64,000 nt of DNA, taken from assembly GCA_905331475.1 (NCBI GenBank), contig CAJNYU010002258.1:1-64000 (forward strand), given 5' to 3'. Positions within the stretch are counted from its first letter, which is position 1, and every line of letters begins with the position of its first letter. Both the position numbers and the translations under genes were made by a program. Shown here in pieces: positions 37,913 to 49,580 of the stretch. Below the pieces are notes generated by a model. That model ran no database searches. It had not been told where the DNA came from and saw only the letters and a list, made by a program, of their open reading frames with translations. The DNA is from Rotaria socialis (taxonomy: Eukaryota > Rotifera > Eurotatoria > Philodinida > Philodinidae).

Positions 37913-39400
37913 CTAAAAGAAGGCAGCCTTTGATGTATGTTGACGAATGATTTCGTCGCGTCCAATATGAGAAAATCCTAAATTCTTCGGTACGAATTCA
38001 TTCACCAATGCTGTTCGAGCACTTTCGATACATTTTGATACTGCCCTCTTGTCTGGCAGTTGAAATAAAACAGTCAACCACGCATTCAACGTTCCGGATT
38101 GTTGTTTAAACTGTAGGAGAGCAACTGCTGTCTGGATAGATCTATTACTGGAATTTCGAATACCAGATTCCGATATTTGCCACACAAGATCTTCAAATGG
38201 AACCTTTAATAAGCTGGTTAAAACTTTGCATTCACCATCAGATACAGATAGAACATCATCAAAATTGAAGCGCTTCTATTGTTGGAAACCCATGTCGTCT
38301 CTTTTTTTATCAACTGTGCCGCAGTTACGCGCAGAGCCAATTTTGCGTCGCAGTTACGCGTAACTATGGCGCATTGATCGTAGTGGAGATTCTATAAGAA
38401 ACTATGCGTACTGTGATGAAGATCAACGTAACTGCGTCCTAGTGATCGCATCTTACGATCCCTTGTAGGTATAAATGGACAATTATAAATTATTCCTTCT
38501 TATTTGTAATTGGCTACACTCTAACAATAAAATGCAGTCACAGAAAATCAGTATAAATAGCAGTGCTCGTCACATTTTATTTCATAAGTCATTCTAATAT
38601 AAGCAGTAGAATACATATTTTTTATTTTTTTAAAATTTTTCTAGATTTAAATCTTTTTAGTTTTTTAGCTTTTTGTAATTAAATTTTTTTTCTTCTATTT
38701 ATTAAATTTTTAACTTAGTAAATTTTTAAATTATTTTAGGTTTTAATTTTTAAAATTATTTTTTATTGTGAAAATTTTAATTTAAAAATTGTTTTTTCAT
38801 TTTTTATAAAAATTTTAATTTTCTAGTTTTAAATTTTTTATTTTGTGCAAAAATATTTTAAATTCACAATAAAAGTACAAATAAAGTGAAAATCTAATCT
38901 ATGTCATCTTTTGTACCAATTGCGACGACACTGTGACCCATAATTGCGAAAAACGTGGACGCCGTTATGCGCAACTGGGATTTTTTCACCGTAACTACCC
39001 GTAATTGCGATTTTTTCATCGTAGTTACGCGTAGTTACGGCGCAATTTTCTACAATTACGGGTCACAGTGCGATCGCAGTTACGCCGTAACTACGCCGCA
39101 GTTTCATCGTAATGAAACATATGGGAACGAATTTGTCATTGATGAATTAATAGCTGCACATCGCTCGCACTGAATTTCATGACTTTCACAATCGAAAGCT
39201 TAATTTGATCGATTGCATCTACATTCAATTGATCATTCAAAATATATTCAGAGCAACATCGAGCTCCTTCAGGTATGAAAACGTTTTTCATCAGCAAGAT
39301 AAGACTTCGACCATTTGATAGACCTGTTTGAGATTGTCTTGCGAGGTACTGCTGGCAAACACAACAGTTCCTAAGTGAAAGAGCGAAGCTCGATAAAAAA
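37913..39400 (-). pseudogene. Dead DDE (DDE_Tnp_4/Harbinger-like) transposase, N-terminal part
   Basis: Two coding blocks on the minus strand read toward each other across an insertion. The upstream block (about 39400-39150) has a Cys-rich putative zinc-binding segment (NCCVCQQYLA ... VFIPEGARCCSEYI). The downstream block (about 38277-37913) contains FDDVLSVSDGECKVLTSLLK, a helix-turn-helix-like region with TLNAWLTVLFQLPDKRAVSK, and VPKNLGFSHIGRDEIIRQHT, a motif I associate with the region just before the catalytic domain in DDE_Tnp_4-type transposases. The catalytic DDE domain itself is missing. There are several stops and frameshifts, including an extra T near 38267, and the gene is split by the element at 38313-39102. 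Confidence 0.6.
38313..39102. mobile_element. Small element with GTTACGC-rich ends nested in a dead transposase
   Basis: The ends are inverted relatives: ACTGTGCCGCAGTTACGCG at the left and, in reverse, ACTGCGGCGTAGTTACGGCG at the right. The outer 100-200 bp on each side are packed with CAGTTACGC, CGTAACTACG and related motifs, while the centre (about 38590-38880) is extremely T/A-rich and nearly free of G and C. No coding capacity. It interrupts the transposase relic on the minus strand. No convincing target duplication was found. Confidence 0.65.
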
Positions 39401-39418
39401 TGAGAATAACTACAGCTC

Positions 39419-40338
39419 TTACCGGTGAGACGAAATTGTGCAATTCATTGATAAAGTAATAAATCCATTTTCGGCATGAGTAATCGAATCAGCGTATGCT
39501 TCCTTGGGTTCATTCAATGAATCATCGGCATTTTTTGCCATTGCCTGAATCCTCTTCATATAAGGCACTGGATTAATCATCATCACATGTATCCATGTGA
39601 TAATTCTAAACAAGCCATACACAAACCCACTAGCAATGTCACATTTGAAAAAAAATTCATTTAGCACAATTTCGACATTATCATCATGTGACATTTCTTC
39701 ATCAATTCTCGAAAAACTCCATCGTAGTCAGCGTTTCTCTTTTTCCAATCATAATATGCACCGCGACACGAGCCACAAATTTTCACCTAAGCTGATATCG
39801 ATTCCATCGTTCGAATGGAAAGAAACAACCGAAGGCAATGTAACTTCAATGGTTTGCGACTTGAACTCCGTCCCACCCGTTTACCACGTGGGCCATACTG
39901 CTGAAGCATAGATACAGTTCGACTGATCAGCGGATCATATAATATATAAGTAGTATAAAATTCACCGTTCTTTCTACATAATTCCCATTTTACATACATC
40001 ATTTCTTACTGGTCCTTTAGAGGTCATAAATTCCAAACCTCCTGATCTCATCAGAAGGGCCCCCATAATTACAACACCTATAATTTCCTCTCCGCTGTGT
40101 CGAAATCAGCCAAGAAGGAACGAATATGCCGAGAACAGGTTTCGACTGATATATAGCTCGCTGTGCTCGGAAATTCTTCTAGGTACCATATCAGCAACAG
40201 TCGTAAAAATTCGGTTTTAGCATAGACGTTTACGCATTGTTCCCTTCCGTGCACCCTGACGCCAATGTTTTTCGAGCATGTTTTGACACCCTTAGAAAGC
40301 CCTCGAAAGGAGCTTTCGACTGCCATATGTCTCGACAC
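39419..40338 (-). other. Two unassigned minus-strand frames, possible relic exons
   Basis: Frames of 91 codons (39694-39419) and 86 codons (40338-40078) lie just upstream of the dead transposase on the same strand. Neither is recognisable. They could be remnants of the same mobile element or unrelated decayed sequence. Confidence 0.25.
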
Positions 40339-40793
40339 GTTTTTAGGTGCTTGTGATTAAATGGCTAAGAATTACTATCAAAAACAGGGCAGAAAAATCT
40401 GTTCGCTGATTGTTACGCTGGACGCGAATTATCAGTTGTTTCGCATCGTTAGCAAGCATTGGATAAGAGAATGAGAGCATATTTGTCGTAGGCCGATTTC
40501 AAGTCTCATCGACCCCCCTCCTTTGGAACTTTCGACTGATAGCGATATATGTGTGAAGCACGATTCTTCAGAATGCTATTGGTTTAAAAGTTGAAAATTG
40601 AAAATTGAAATTTCAAGTTTGACATGTATATGGCAAAAGGATACTAAAATCGGTTGGAAATGGTCTGTGGAAGTTCAGAACCGTGTATTCTTCGATAGTG
40701 CAATGTGAAATGTTGGTTAGAAACGAGTTTTGAACATAAAATTTTCAAAGGTACCATACGAAAGAGTGCGAATACTGATTGAGATTTCGTGCG

Positions 40794-42725
40794 TTATATT
40801 TTGATACCAGATTGCAATGTATTTGATAAAAGAAAAAATGCACTGATTAAAGAAAGTTCAGACCAGTACAGCATATTTTTCTTTGGGAAACAAGACGTTC
40901 CAGGATTTGTTAGCTGTAGTCCCATGTCGTAATCTATCGTAATAAAATGGTTTAGCGTCAACATATTGCGAATGTAAGTCTTCGATGTCCTATCTGGCCA
41001 GCGCACTTCAAGAGTAAAATCCTCATCAAAATCACCAAGACCGAAATGCAATACGCGGGTATCGGCCGAACTATAGGTCCCACGACTTGATTTTACTTCG
41101 CGCATCATCACCCAATGGGGAAAACGTAGTGTTATGCGGGCGCCAATTGCATCGCGGTTCACGTTCACGCCATTGCCTACCAATTTGATTGCCAGCCAAG
41201 GTTTACGTTGTCCGACAATGTTTTCAAATAAGAAGTTGGCGCGACCGCCACCTTGGTCACGACCACCCACGAGCAGATCGAGGTCACCGTCATGGTCGAT
41301 ATCACTCCAGCCGAAATTCTGCCCACCTTTCATACGAGCAGCTTTATTAGTCGCTTGGAGATCATTGATACCACTAATGACACCCAAGCTTTCAAAGCTA
41401 CCGTCGTTCTTTTGTTGCATAAGACCAAACCACGCGAGCTGGTCCAAAGATGTGTATTTAGATTCATATTTGGTATCGCGTGTCAGGGCTAGATCAAGTC
41501 GTCCATCATTGTCAAAGTCGGCAATGCCGGCATCAATGTCACCCTCATTAAAGGGCAAACCACGCTTCAGAAATTCGTTGACGAAAACATGATTGCTACC
41601 ATTCAAGATATGATTGATCAAGAGCTGAGTTGGATCAGACCACTTACGGTTGTAATCAGATTCAACTGGATGTGAAATTGAGGCCAAGAAAATATCGTTT
41701 AAGCCATCGCCATTAATATCTTCGCAATCGATACCAAAGCCGTTCGAACCGACGTATGTGCTGGTATCTTTGCCGGGTTCGGGCAAAGTACCATTACCAG
41801 TCGAAGGTAACCAATAGTTGCCGGTAGCTTGCGCCAAAATACCACGAGCACCCGCCATGTTGGTGAACTTTCCGTTGCCATCGTTTTCCCACAAAATCTT
41901 GTGACCAAAATCAATGCTCACGCCATAAGTTGAAATGAAAATATCGGCATCACCGTCATTGTCATAGTCGCATACGACCACACCGTTTGTCGGCTGTTTA
42001 GGATTGGTGCCGAGCAGATTAGTGGTCGTTACTTCTATAAACGTGCCGTCGCCTTTACCGAAGAACAATTGATCAGCGACACCTTTCAGTGATCCACCAT
42101 TACCTATGTACAAGTCAAGAATGCCATCATTATTGAAGTCGGCAAAACTAGCACATGCAGCAATAGAATTGCCTGGATCGCCTTCAACGCCTGAATTTTG
42201 TAGCACGGTGAAGTGCCCAGCACCGCCATTCAAATAAATATGGTTGGTTAAACCTTCAGTTGGATAATCAAGACCGGCAAACACATCTTGATCACCATCA
42301 TTATCTATATCGGCAAACACGAAAAAACTAGCTTGCACTTGCCGCAAGCCTGATATGTCGCTAAAATGAGTGAAAGTGCTATCTCCATTATTGATGAATA
42401 CTAAATGCTCAAGCGAGATGTTTTTTTGCAAATTTGGATACAGGCTATGCATGACGATGTCATCCCAACCGTCCCCATTGATGTCAGCAAAGGCTAGCCG
42501 ACTATGATCATTGATCGGAATTGGATTGGGCGGGTTGACAATATAATTATGATAAGTAATACCGCTTTTTGTCGAAATGTCGATGAATGATGATCCGCTG
42601 TTCACATTAATAGAGACTGTAAGATCTGCTAAATTGATATCAGCCATGTTATTGTTAATTACGTTAATCGATTCCGTTACGCATCTAACGATGATCATCA
42701 TAAGGATGAGGACATAAGCTAACAT
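40794..42725 (-). CDS. Intronless FG-GAP/VCBS-repeat protein with ASPIC/UnbV domain
   Basis: A single uninterrupted 643-codon frame. Residues 1-19 (MLAYVLILMMIIVRCVTES) look like a signal peptide. From about 45 to 520 there are repeated calcium-binding-type FG-GAP/VCBS units: FADINGDGWDDIVMH, FADIDNDGDQDVFAG, FADFNNDGILDLYIG, CDYDNDGDADIFIS, CEDINGDGLNDIFLA, IADFDNDGRLDLALT and SDIDHDGDLDLLVG. An ASPIC/UnbV domain follows (about 525-610), with RDAIGARITLRF, RGTYSSADTRVLHFGLG and LEVRWPDRT. The last 25 residues are hydrophobic (LSLISAFFLLS), possibly a membrane or GPI-type tail. The architecture is common in bacterial secreted proteins and is shared with animal CRTAC1, but the EGF-like part of CRTAC1 is absent. 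Lack of introns and visibly higher GC than neighbours suggest horizontal acquisition. Likely extracellular or surface-attached; ligand unknown. Confidence 0.88.
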   Translation of the reverse strand: MLAYVLILMMIIVRCVTESINVINNNMADINLADLTVSINVNSGSSFIDISTKSGITYHNYIVNPPNPIPINDHSRLAFADINGDGWDDIVMHSLYPNLQKNISLEHLVFINNGDSTFTHFSDISGLRQVQASFFVFADIDNDGDQDVFAGLDYPTEGLTNHIYLNGGAGHFTVLQNSGVEGDPGNSIAACASFADFNNDGILDLYIGNGGSLKGVADQLFFGKGDGTFIEVTTTNLLGTNPKQPTNGVVVCDYDNDGDADIFISTYGVSIDFGHKILWENDGNGKFTNMAGARGILAQATGNYWLPSTGNGTLPEPGKDTSTYVGSNGFGIDCEDINGDGLNDIFLASISHPVESDYNRKWSDPTQLLINHILNGSNHVFVNEFLKRGLPFNEGDIDAGIADFDNDGRLDLALTRDTKYESKYTSLDQLAWFGLMQQKNDGSFESLGVISGINDLQATNKAARMKGGQNFGWSDIDHDGDLDLLVGGRDQGGGRANFLFENIVGQRKPWLAIKLVGNGVNVNRDAIGARITLRFPHWVMMREVKSSRGTYSSADTRVLHFGLGDFDEDFTLEVRWPDRTSKTYIRNMLTLNHFITIDYDMGLQLTNPGTSCFPKKNMLYWSELSLISAFFLLSNTLQSGIKI

Positions 42726-45700
42726 TGCAAACTGAGCGTTCTGAAAAGTAAATAAAAGTAGGCTTACTTATTAGTCATCAAATAGACGGCACATAGTACG
42801 TCTGAAGTATTATTCATCGTACTGGTCTGACTTCAGCCAAGTCCAACGCGATCAAGCTCGGCGCAGCGCTTATACAGCACGTAGTAAAAGCTAGGCCTGC
42901 AGTCTGCTAGAATCTCAATATTCAGGAGTCCTGTAAGGAAGAGTGCGCCAAAGAACATCATTTTTGAAATAGAATATGATGCGTGTAGCTGCCTACGCGC
43001 AGATGTTTAAAGGTCGATTTATCTTTTTCTAGGGTAGAGCTCACGCTATTCTTGTCATGATGAATAACATCATGCCAGATACTTTCATCTTATCAGTTAT
43101 AAGTGGCTGAGTTCGAGAGTTAACAGTATTACTATTTAAAAAACCAATGATACATTGTAAAAATCTCTACTCAAATGATTTCTTCTTTGTCCGCTTTAAC
43201 TGAAGAGAGATAAAATCTAAACGTAAACTTACCTTCGAGCAGCAATAAAGCGATATATGCATTAGCGAAGAATTGACAAAAGAACGCTGACTGTTGATAT
43301 CTACAAAAACTGGCTACAGATTTTTTCTTCTCTAATGCGAGCCTGTCGAAAATGACACAGAGAATAAGCCAAGACAATTGTTGTCATTGCAAAACATTTC
43401 GTCTGACGTTGTTATTCATCATATTCTATTTTCGTCTCCTATATTGGACTCATAAAAGAATAAGACCAAGTATATAAAATGTATTTGCACGACAATAAAA
43501 AATGATAATTGACAGATTCTTTTTTTGTTTTATCGAAACAAATGCATTAAAGAAAGCTTTCATCATTGAATCGGATTTGTTCGAGATTAATTGTGTGTGT
43601 TGCTCAATCTATTGTTATCGAACGAATGTTTAGCGCATTAATGACAGATATAGGGCGTGGCCAGCTGACATGATACCCCAACACTTATTTGCTTATTGAG
43701 CTTTAACTAGTTATGAGAAAAAGCTGCTTTTTTACCAGTTATAGACCATATATAATACTGATGATCTATGACTTTTTCAGGTCTATGTTCCAAAAAACAA
43801 GAATGATTAAGTATGCTCTAATAGCCCTTGTGTAAAATATGCCGAACATCCAATTTATTAATATACACCAGCCGTTACTAAGATATCTGAAACGATGTGC
43901 AATATCAGTAATAGAGTTTTATTATGAACTAATGGCTCAGAAAACAACTTAATAAAATGTTTATTTACGAATAGGATGTTTATTTAAGTTCATATTACAT
44001 AGTACAGAAACAACATGTACGATTTTAGTTATTTTATGAAAATCCTCAATAGTCCCTCTCTAAATGCTACCTGAAATAGCCCACCCACCCACACCCGCCC
44101 TCTCATGATCGGATACATGTTGCAATGACGAAAAATAGCAGGCTAATGGAAAGATTGATCTGCCAGAGCAAAACTTTTTATTTCAAAATGCAAGGACCTC
44201 TCAGCACCTATTGTGCGTTCGTTTACTTCTTTTTCGTCCTCTAACATAAGCTTTTTTGGTAGGATTGGCTTTTTCATGAGATTTCGATGTCAACAAGTGT
44301 ATGCTACTTTTTGTTGATGATGATGAGTAGCCAGATAAGCATCAGCTTTGTAGTTTTATTCGATTAGAATTTTTATCAAAAATAACTGAAGAATAATCAG
44401 ATAAATTCATACAAACTGCATAGAGATGTATATATTCTAAGCTTGTAAATATCTCTTCTCCTTAGATATTAATTTTGCAAAAGTTGAATCTGAACAATGA
44501 ATAGTTAGTTAATAAAAAGATAAGCTGGTGAATTCTGAAATATGTTTTTGCAGAAATGAAAAATAACATGGTAGTCGATATAGATTACATTAGATTATTT
44601 TATTCCGAATGAATTTTTTTCATTTACATTGATCTTTTGTATTTAATTTTCCAAATCCATAACGAGATTGCTTTTGTTACACAAACCCATTTCAATAATG
44701 TTGATTTATTGAGTAAAAGTATTTTAACATCCGTGTTATTGCCTCTCGTTTAAAACAGTACAATACGTGTGCTTAAGTTAAATTTTTCATGAATGAGAAT
44801 GACTTAGAAATATTATAATTCAATGACAGTGACATACATCTTTCACTAGAAAATAACGAAAATTCTATATTGAATATCGTGGTTTGATAATAAACTACTT
44901 TGATTATGAAAACAAATAAATCAACATATATTTATGAGTCCATGAAAAGTATTTTAAATTAAAATTTAAAAAAAAACTAAAGGACACCTTGAAAATTAAT
45001 TATTGTTGATAGAAAAAAAAGAAATCAAATAATATACGGCTTTCATCATCGACTAAAGAGAGATAATTTTCGTACGAGTCTATTAAAAAATGTGATTCCC
45101 ATACTGTTGGAGATAAAAAAACTCAATCTGAACATTGAAAATAGCTAATGATAAAATTGCATTTTTGACAATACGCAATGAAAACCTTTCATCTAAATAA
45201 ACAAGAAAGATTTTTTTTGTAAGTTTTTCGAGATAGTTTATTTTGAAACTATCTATGTTCAGAAGATTGAACATAGTTATCGGAAGTTATGTCGTTTAAT
45301 TACTGGAAAAAACTTGTATTTGCGTTAGTCTAGAACAAGGATACATAGTACATGCTTTTCAATTATGTTCATTATTGAAAGTATCGGAAAAAATATGTCA
45401 ATCAGTAAGTGTTTTCTTGAATAAGTTTGCTGATTCATTAGAAATATTTTCTTTTATTCGTGCAGTTTTGATTATTCAGTATCATTTAAAATGGAAGAGA
45501 CTGAAACTATATGACATATATCCCTTTGTTAAGTCTATCATTCTCATGATCTGGATTTGAATCAACTAGTTGATTTTCAGTACTATCATCAAATTTAGCT
45601 ACTTTTGTTTTCCTTTTAGTTTTTTCATTAGGTTTTGTTTTTCGGTAAATCTTCTTCAAATTATTTTACTAAATCTAGACAATGTAAGTACATTAATTTT

Positions 45701-47040
45701 ATCTTCCAAGGTATTATCAACATCGAAATAAACTTTCTATTTTAGAAGAAATTAAATAGTTTTTCCCCTTACCTGTTTACCAAGGATAGATTCGACTCGA
45801 AATTCAAGTTCCGCGATTCATCTCTACGCGAACAATATTCAACAGGATGCTTTTTCCAGAAGGTATAAACCCTTCTTAGCTTTCGTTCTTTTTTTTCTTA
45901 TTTTTACTAACTAAAATGAAACTTATGGCAACTTTCCTCGCTGCTCATTGAGGTTTCCCTACCCGTTTCATTTATCAAGTCAAGGAAGTTACTGCCATCT
46001 TTAAACAACCCACTGAACCTCAGAAACCCTTGCTAATCTATGAATCGGGCAGCTTTCGTTCGTGGAAAGTGTAAAGACAAGTGGAGTGTGGTGTCCTGGA
46101 TCTCCACAAGGAAAGTTGTTTATTACAACTTACCACGAGTCAGAGCCCATTATAAATTAATTGTTAAAAGCTCTTTATCGGATAGTTGAAAGAATATGCA
46201 AGAGGTACTACTGGCATAACAAAAAAGGACAGAAGTATGCCGTATCTTCGAAGCGACCACCAGATTCAATTAGAAAATTTTATTACAAGTTTAAGAGTAC
46301 ATTTTGTTAGAGATCTATTTTTGATTAATAAACTATATAGGTATTTGTTAAAAATACCAACTTAACTTTACTTTCAAGTTGAAGGAAGCATGATTAAAAT
46401 GTGAAGTCCAAAGAGTTAAAGTTCAAATACATTTTTTCATGAAAGGAATCTTTTTGTTCATAACTATTTGTTTTTCATTAAAAGATAATTTTAACAAAAG
46501 AAAGATTTTCTGAAATTTTTTTCTGAAAAATAGCGCTTAAATTTTGACTTTTTAGAAAGTTAAATTTTAAGAGCGCTTGTTTTAACTTTAAATTTAAAGA
46601 TTAAAGTTGAGGTTCGCTAAACCCTTCGCTTAATATAAAACTGCCTAAGAAAGTAATCTGTTTCCTATAATAACACCATTTTTTAAACTTCTGACAGTTT
46701 GCGTGATACAAGTTGGGGGTCTTCTAACATGGAAGGAGGTTTACTTCAATTTGAATAATTCTATCGAAGTAGTTTCAAAGTTTTAGCGTTACCACTAGTT
46801 TGGGTGCAAGCGTTTTTGATGTACCGGGTCTGTGTGAGGCTCTCGTTTGGGGAATTTATAATAGTAGAGCTAATAGTTAGTCTGCTAAACAATTATAAAG
46901 TTAACATCGACTGGCTGCCGTACTTTGTTGTCGTAACATAGTTATACATTTAATAGAATAATATATTTTAATATATTTTATTTTCTAATGAAGAAGTATA
47001 ACAATAATCATCAGTGAAGAATATAATAATATAGAAGATG
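42726..47040. other. No recognisable gene
   Basis: AT-rich DNA with short frames only. A spliced-leader-like 23-mer lies at 46117-46139. A CCCACCCACCCACACCCGCC run lies at about 44080-44100. Around 46360-46620 the motif TTAAAGTT/AACTTTAA recurs in both orientations. Confidence 0.5.
46117..46139 (+). other. Spliced-leader-like sequence
   Basis: The 20 bases TTATTACAACTTACCACGAG (46120-46139) match, with one mismatch, the 3' 20 bases of the rotifer spliced leader as I recall it (ending CTTACCAAGAG). The following bases are TCAGAG rather than a GT donor, so it is not a working SL RNA gene. It could be the 5' tag of a retroposed trans-spliced mRNA or an SL RNA relic. Confidence 0.45.

Positions 47041-47083
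<43 letters not shown>
47041..47083. repeat. (TAA)n microsatellite
   Basis: A perfect AAT/TAA trinucleotide run of about 43 bp. Confidence 0.95.
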
Positions 47084-47087
<4 letters not shown>

Positions 47088-47734
47088 GATAATAACCCGG
47101 AAGAAGAAAAATCAACAACTGCATAAAAGCAAACAAAAAACAATCACGAGGTTTAGTCATAATTGAAAATATTACGTAACACATCAAAATAGAGATCATA
47201 GCAACAGATTACATGAAGAAACGTTTAGTGTCAATGAGTGCCATCTACTGACGCTAGCAGTCTGGGTCCGGCTCCAAAGATTTGAATCGGCCAGATCCGG
47301 GTCTGAAAATTCTGATTTATCGGGTCAGAATTAGAGTCTGAGCCCAAAAAATCTTGGACCCACTGGGCTCTAGAAAAGACGCCTTGAAATTGAACGGGTT
47401 ATCATAAATCTAATCGCAATACTTGTTGTAGAACCTTTTAAGATATGCATGTTGGCGTTCTTTTGACTCAGACGCCGAGTGAGCCACGTAATCAAGACAA
47501 AAATAGTTTTTATTGCGCTTTATCAACCAATATATATCTAACGAACATAAGGACAAATACATTTGTGCCACCTATCGCTGTCCCAGAAAACTCATTCTAA
47601 GAGTCGGATTCGTTCGAATTTTATGTAGATTTCTATAAAACTACAGATTTCCTGTCGAATCCCTAGTCTTGGATCTAGATCACATTTCACTGTTGGATTT
47701 GATGAATCCTAATACAGCCCTAGGGAAAATCTTT

Positions 47735-49580
47735 GATGTTTCAGCGCCGGATCCTTGACAGATGTAGTCAGGATCTTGCAAGGATTCGCTATTTTTTCCT
47801 GAGGAAACGACTAAATCCTGAAAGAAGTGTGTAGCCACGGAAATTTAGGATCCTGACAGGATTCGAATCAAGATTTTCAAGGATCCTGACAAGTTCANNN
47901 NNNNNNNNNNNNNNNNNNNNNNNNNNNNNNNNNNNNNNNNNNNNNNNNNNNNNNNNNNNNNNNNNNNNNNNNNNNNNNNNNNNNNNNNNNNNNNNNNNNN
48001 NNNNNNNNNNNNNNNNNNNNNNNNNNNNNNNNNNNNNNNNNNNNNNNNNNNNNNNNNNNNNNNNNNNNNNNNNNNNNNNNNNNNNNNNNNNNNNNNNNNN
48101 NNNNNNNNNNNNNNNNNNNNNNNNNNNNNNNNNNNNNNNNNNNNNNNNNNNNNNNNNNNNNNNNNNNNNNNNNNNNNNNNNNNNNNNNNNNNNNNNNNNN
48201 NNNNNNNNNNNNNNNNNNNNNNNNNNNNNNNNNNNNNNNNNNNNNNNNNNNNNNNNNNNNNNNNNNNNNNNNNNNNNNNNNNNNNNNNNNNNNNNNNNNN
48301 NNNNNNNNNNNNNNNNNNNNNNNNNNNNNNNNNNNNNNNNNNNNNNNNNNNNNNNNNNNNNNNNNNNNNNNNNNNNNNNNNNNNNNNNNNNNNNNNNNNN
48401 NNNNNNNNNNNNNNNNNNNNNNNNNNNNNNNNNNNNNNNNNNNNNNNNNNNNNNNNNNNNNNNNNNNNNNNNNNNNNNNNNNNNNNNNNNNNNNNNNNNN
48501 NNNNNNNNNNNNNNNNNNNNNNNNNNNNNNNNNNNNNNNNNNNNNNNNNNNNNNNNNNNNNNNNNNNNNNNNNNNNNNNNNNNNNNNNNNNNNNNNNNNN
48601 NNNNNNNNNNNNNNNNNNNNNNNNNNNNNNNNNNNNNNNNNNNNNNNNNNNNNNNNNNNNNNNNNNNNNNNNNNNNNNNNNNNNNNNNNNNNNNNNNNNN
48701 NNNNNNNNNNNNNNNNNNNNNNNNNNNNNNNNNNNNNNNNNNNNNNNNNNNNNNNNNNNNNNNNNNNNNNNNNNNNNNNNNNNNNNNNNNNNNNNNNNNN
48801 NNNNNNNNNNNNNNNNNNNNNNNNNNNNNNNNNNNNNNNNNNNNNNNNNNNNNNNNNNNNNNNNNNNNNNCGTAATGAAATCTTGACGAAATTCTCTTTA
48901 TAATTTTGTCAGATTTCTGAATAGGATTACCAGTGTATCTTAAAAGGATCCTGTAAACTCAATTCAGAAAAAATCCAAACAACAATCTGAACAAATTCTG
49001 GATGGAATCCTGAATCAAACCTGACAGGATCCTTCAAGTCTATCCCAAGAAATGGGCATGGTTGAGTGGACTAAGCAGTAACCGGTAAAGATCTTTGCTA
49101 AATCCTTACATTTTCTTATCAGGATTCTGACTAAGATTGATATTGTGTTGCAAGGTTTGAAAACGCATATTCTTGAAAAAATCTGAACAAGATCCTGATT
49201 GAAGCTTTCCAGGATTAGTCAGTTTTGCATTGTGACTGTTCTTGTTATTTTCTTGTCAAGATCCTTGAATAATGTGGCTATCAATCCTAACAGGATCCTG
49301 ATGTAACGATTTGACTAGGTCCTGAAGAGAACCTGATAAAATCTTGACAGAATCCTTTCTCAAAAACTTGAGAGGATCCTTGATAGGTTCTTGAGTAAAT
49401 CCTGATAGGATCCTGCATTCTTAGTTCAGAAAAATATCTGAGCAGGAACCTGAAGAAATCCTGTATAGGATCTTGTTTCACCTTGAAAAATCCTGGAAAC
49501 AAGAATTACTAGGATTCGAAGCAGGATCCTGAATAAAACTTGACAAGATCCTGGAGATTCAGGATCCTGAAAGATCCTTC
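47735..49580. repeat. Degenerate GGATCCTGA minisatellite around the assembly gap
   Basis: The motif CAGGATCCTGA and variants (AATCCTGA, GATCTTGA, GGTCCTGA) recur irregularly every 15-30 bp on both sides of the N-run. Units are too diverged for a firm consensus, but a length near 20 bp fits most intervals. There is no coding signal. An isolated copy (GCAGGATCCTGAATT) also appears at about 50730 inside the next array. Confidence 0.65.
47898..48870. other. Assembly gap (973 N)
   Basis: A run of 973 unknown bases inside the GGATCCTGA-rich repeat, probably collapsed or unassembled tandem repeat. Confidence 0.99.

Noticed and set aside
41134..41592. 152-codon plus-strand frame
   Set aside because: Antisense shadow of the FG-GAP/ASPIC gene, favoured by its higher GC content.
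46117..46139. Functional spliced-leader RNA gene
   Set aside because: No GT donor follows the leader-like sequence and no Sm-site plus hairpin arrangement was evident downstream.
46037..46308. Possible coding relic downstream and upstream of the SL-like sequence
   Set aside because: A 50-codon frame and a second frame can be joined only by a frameshift in an A-run; no family resemblance, so not called.
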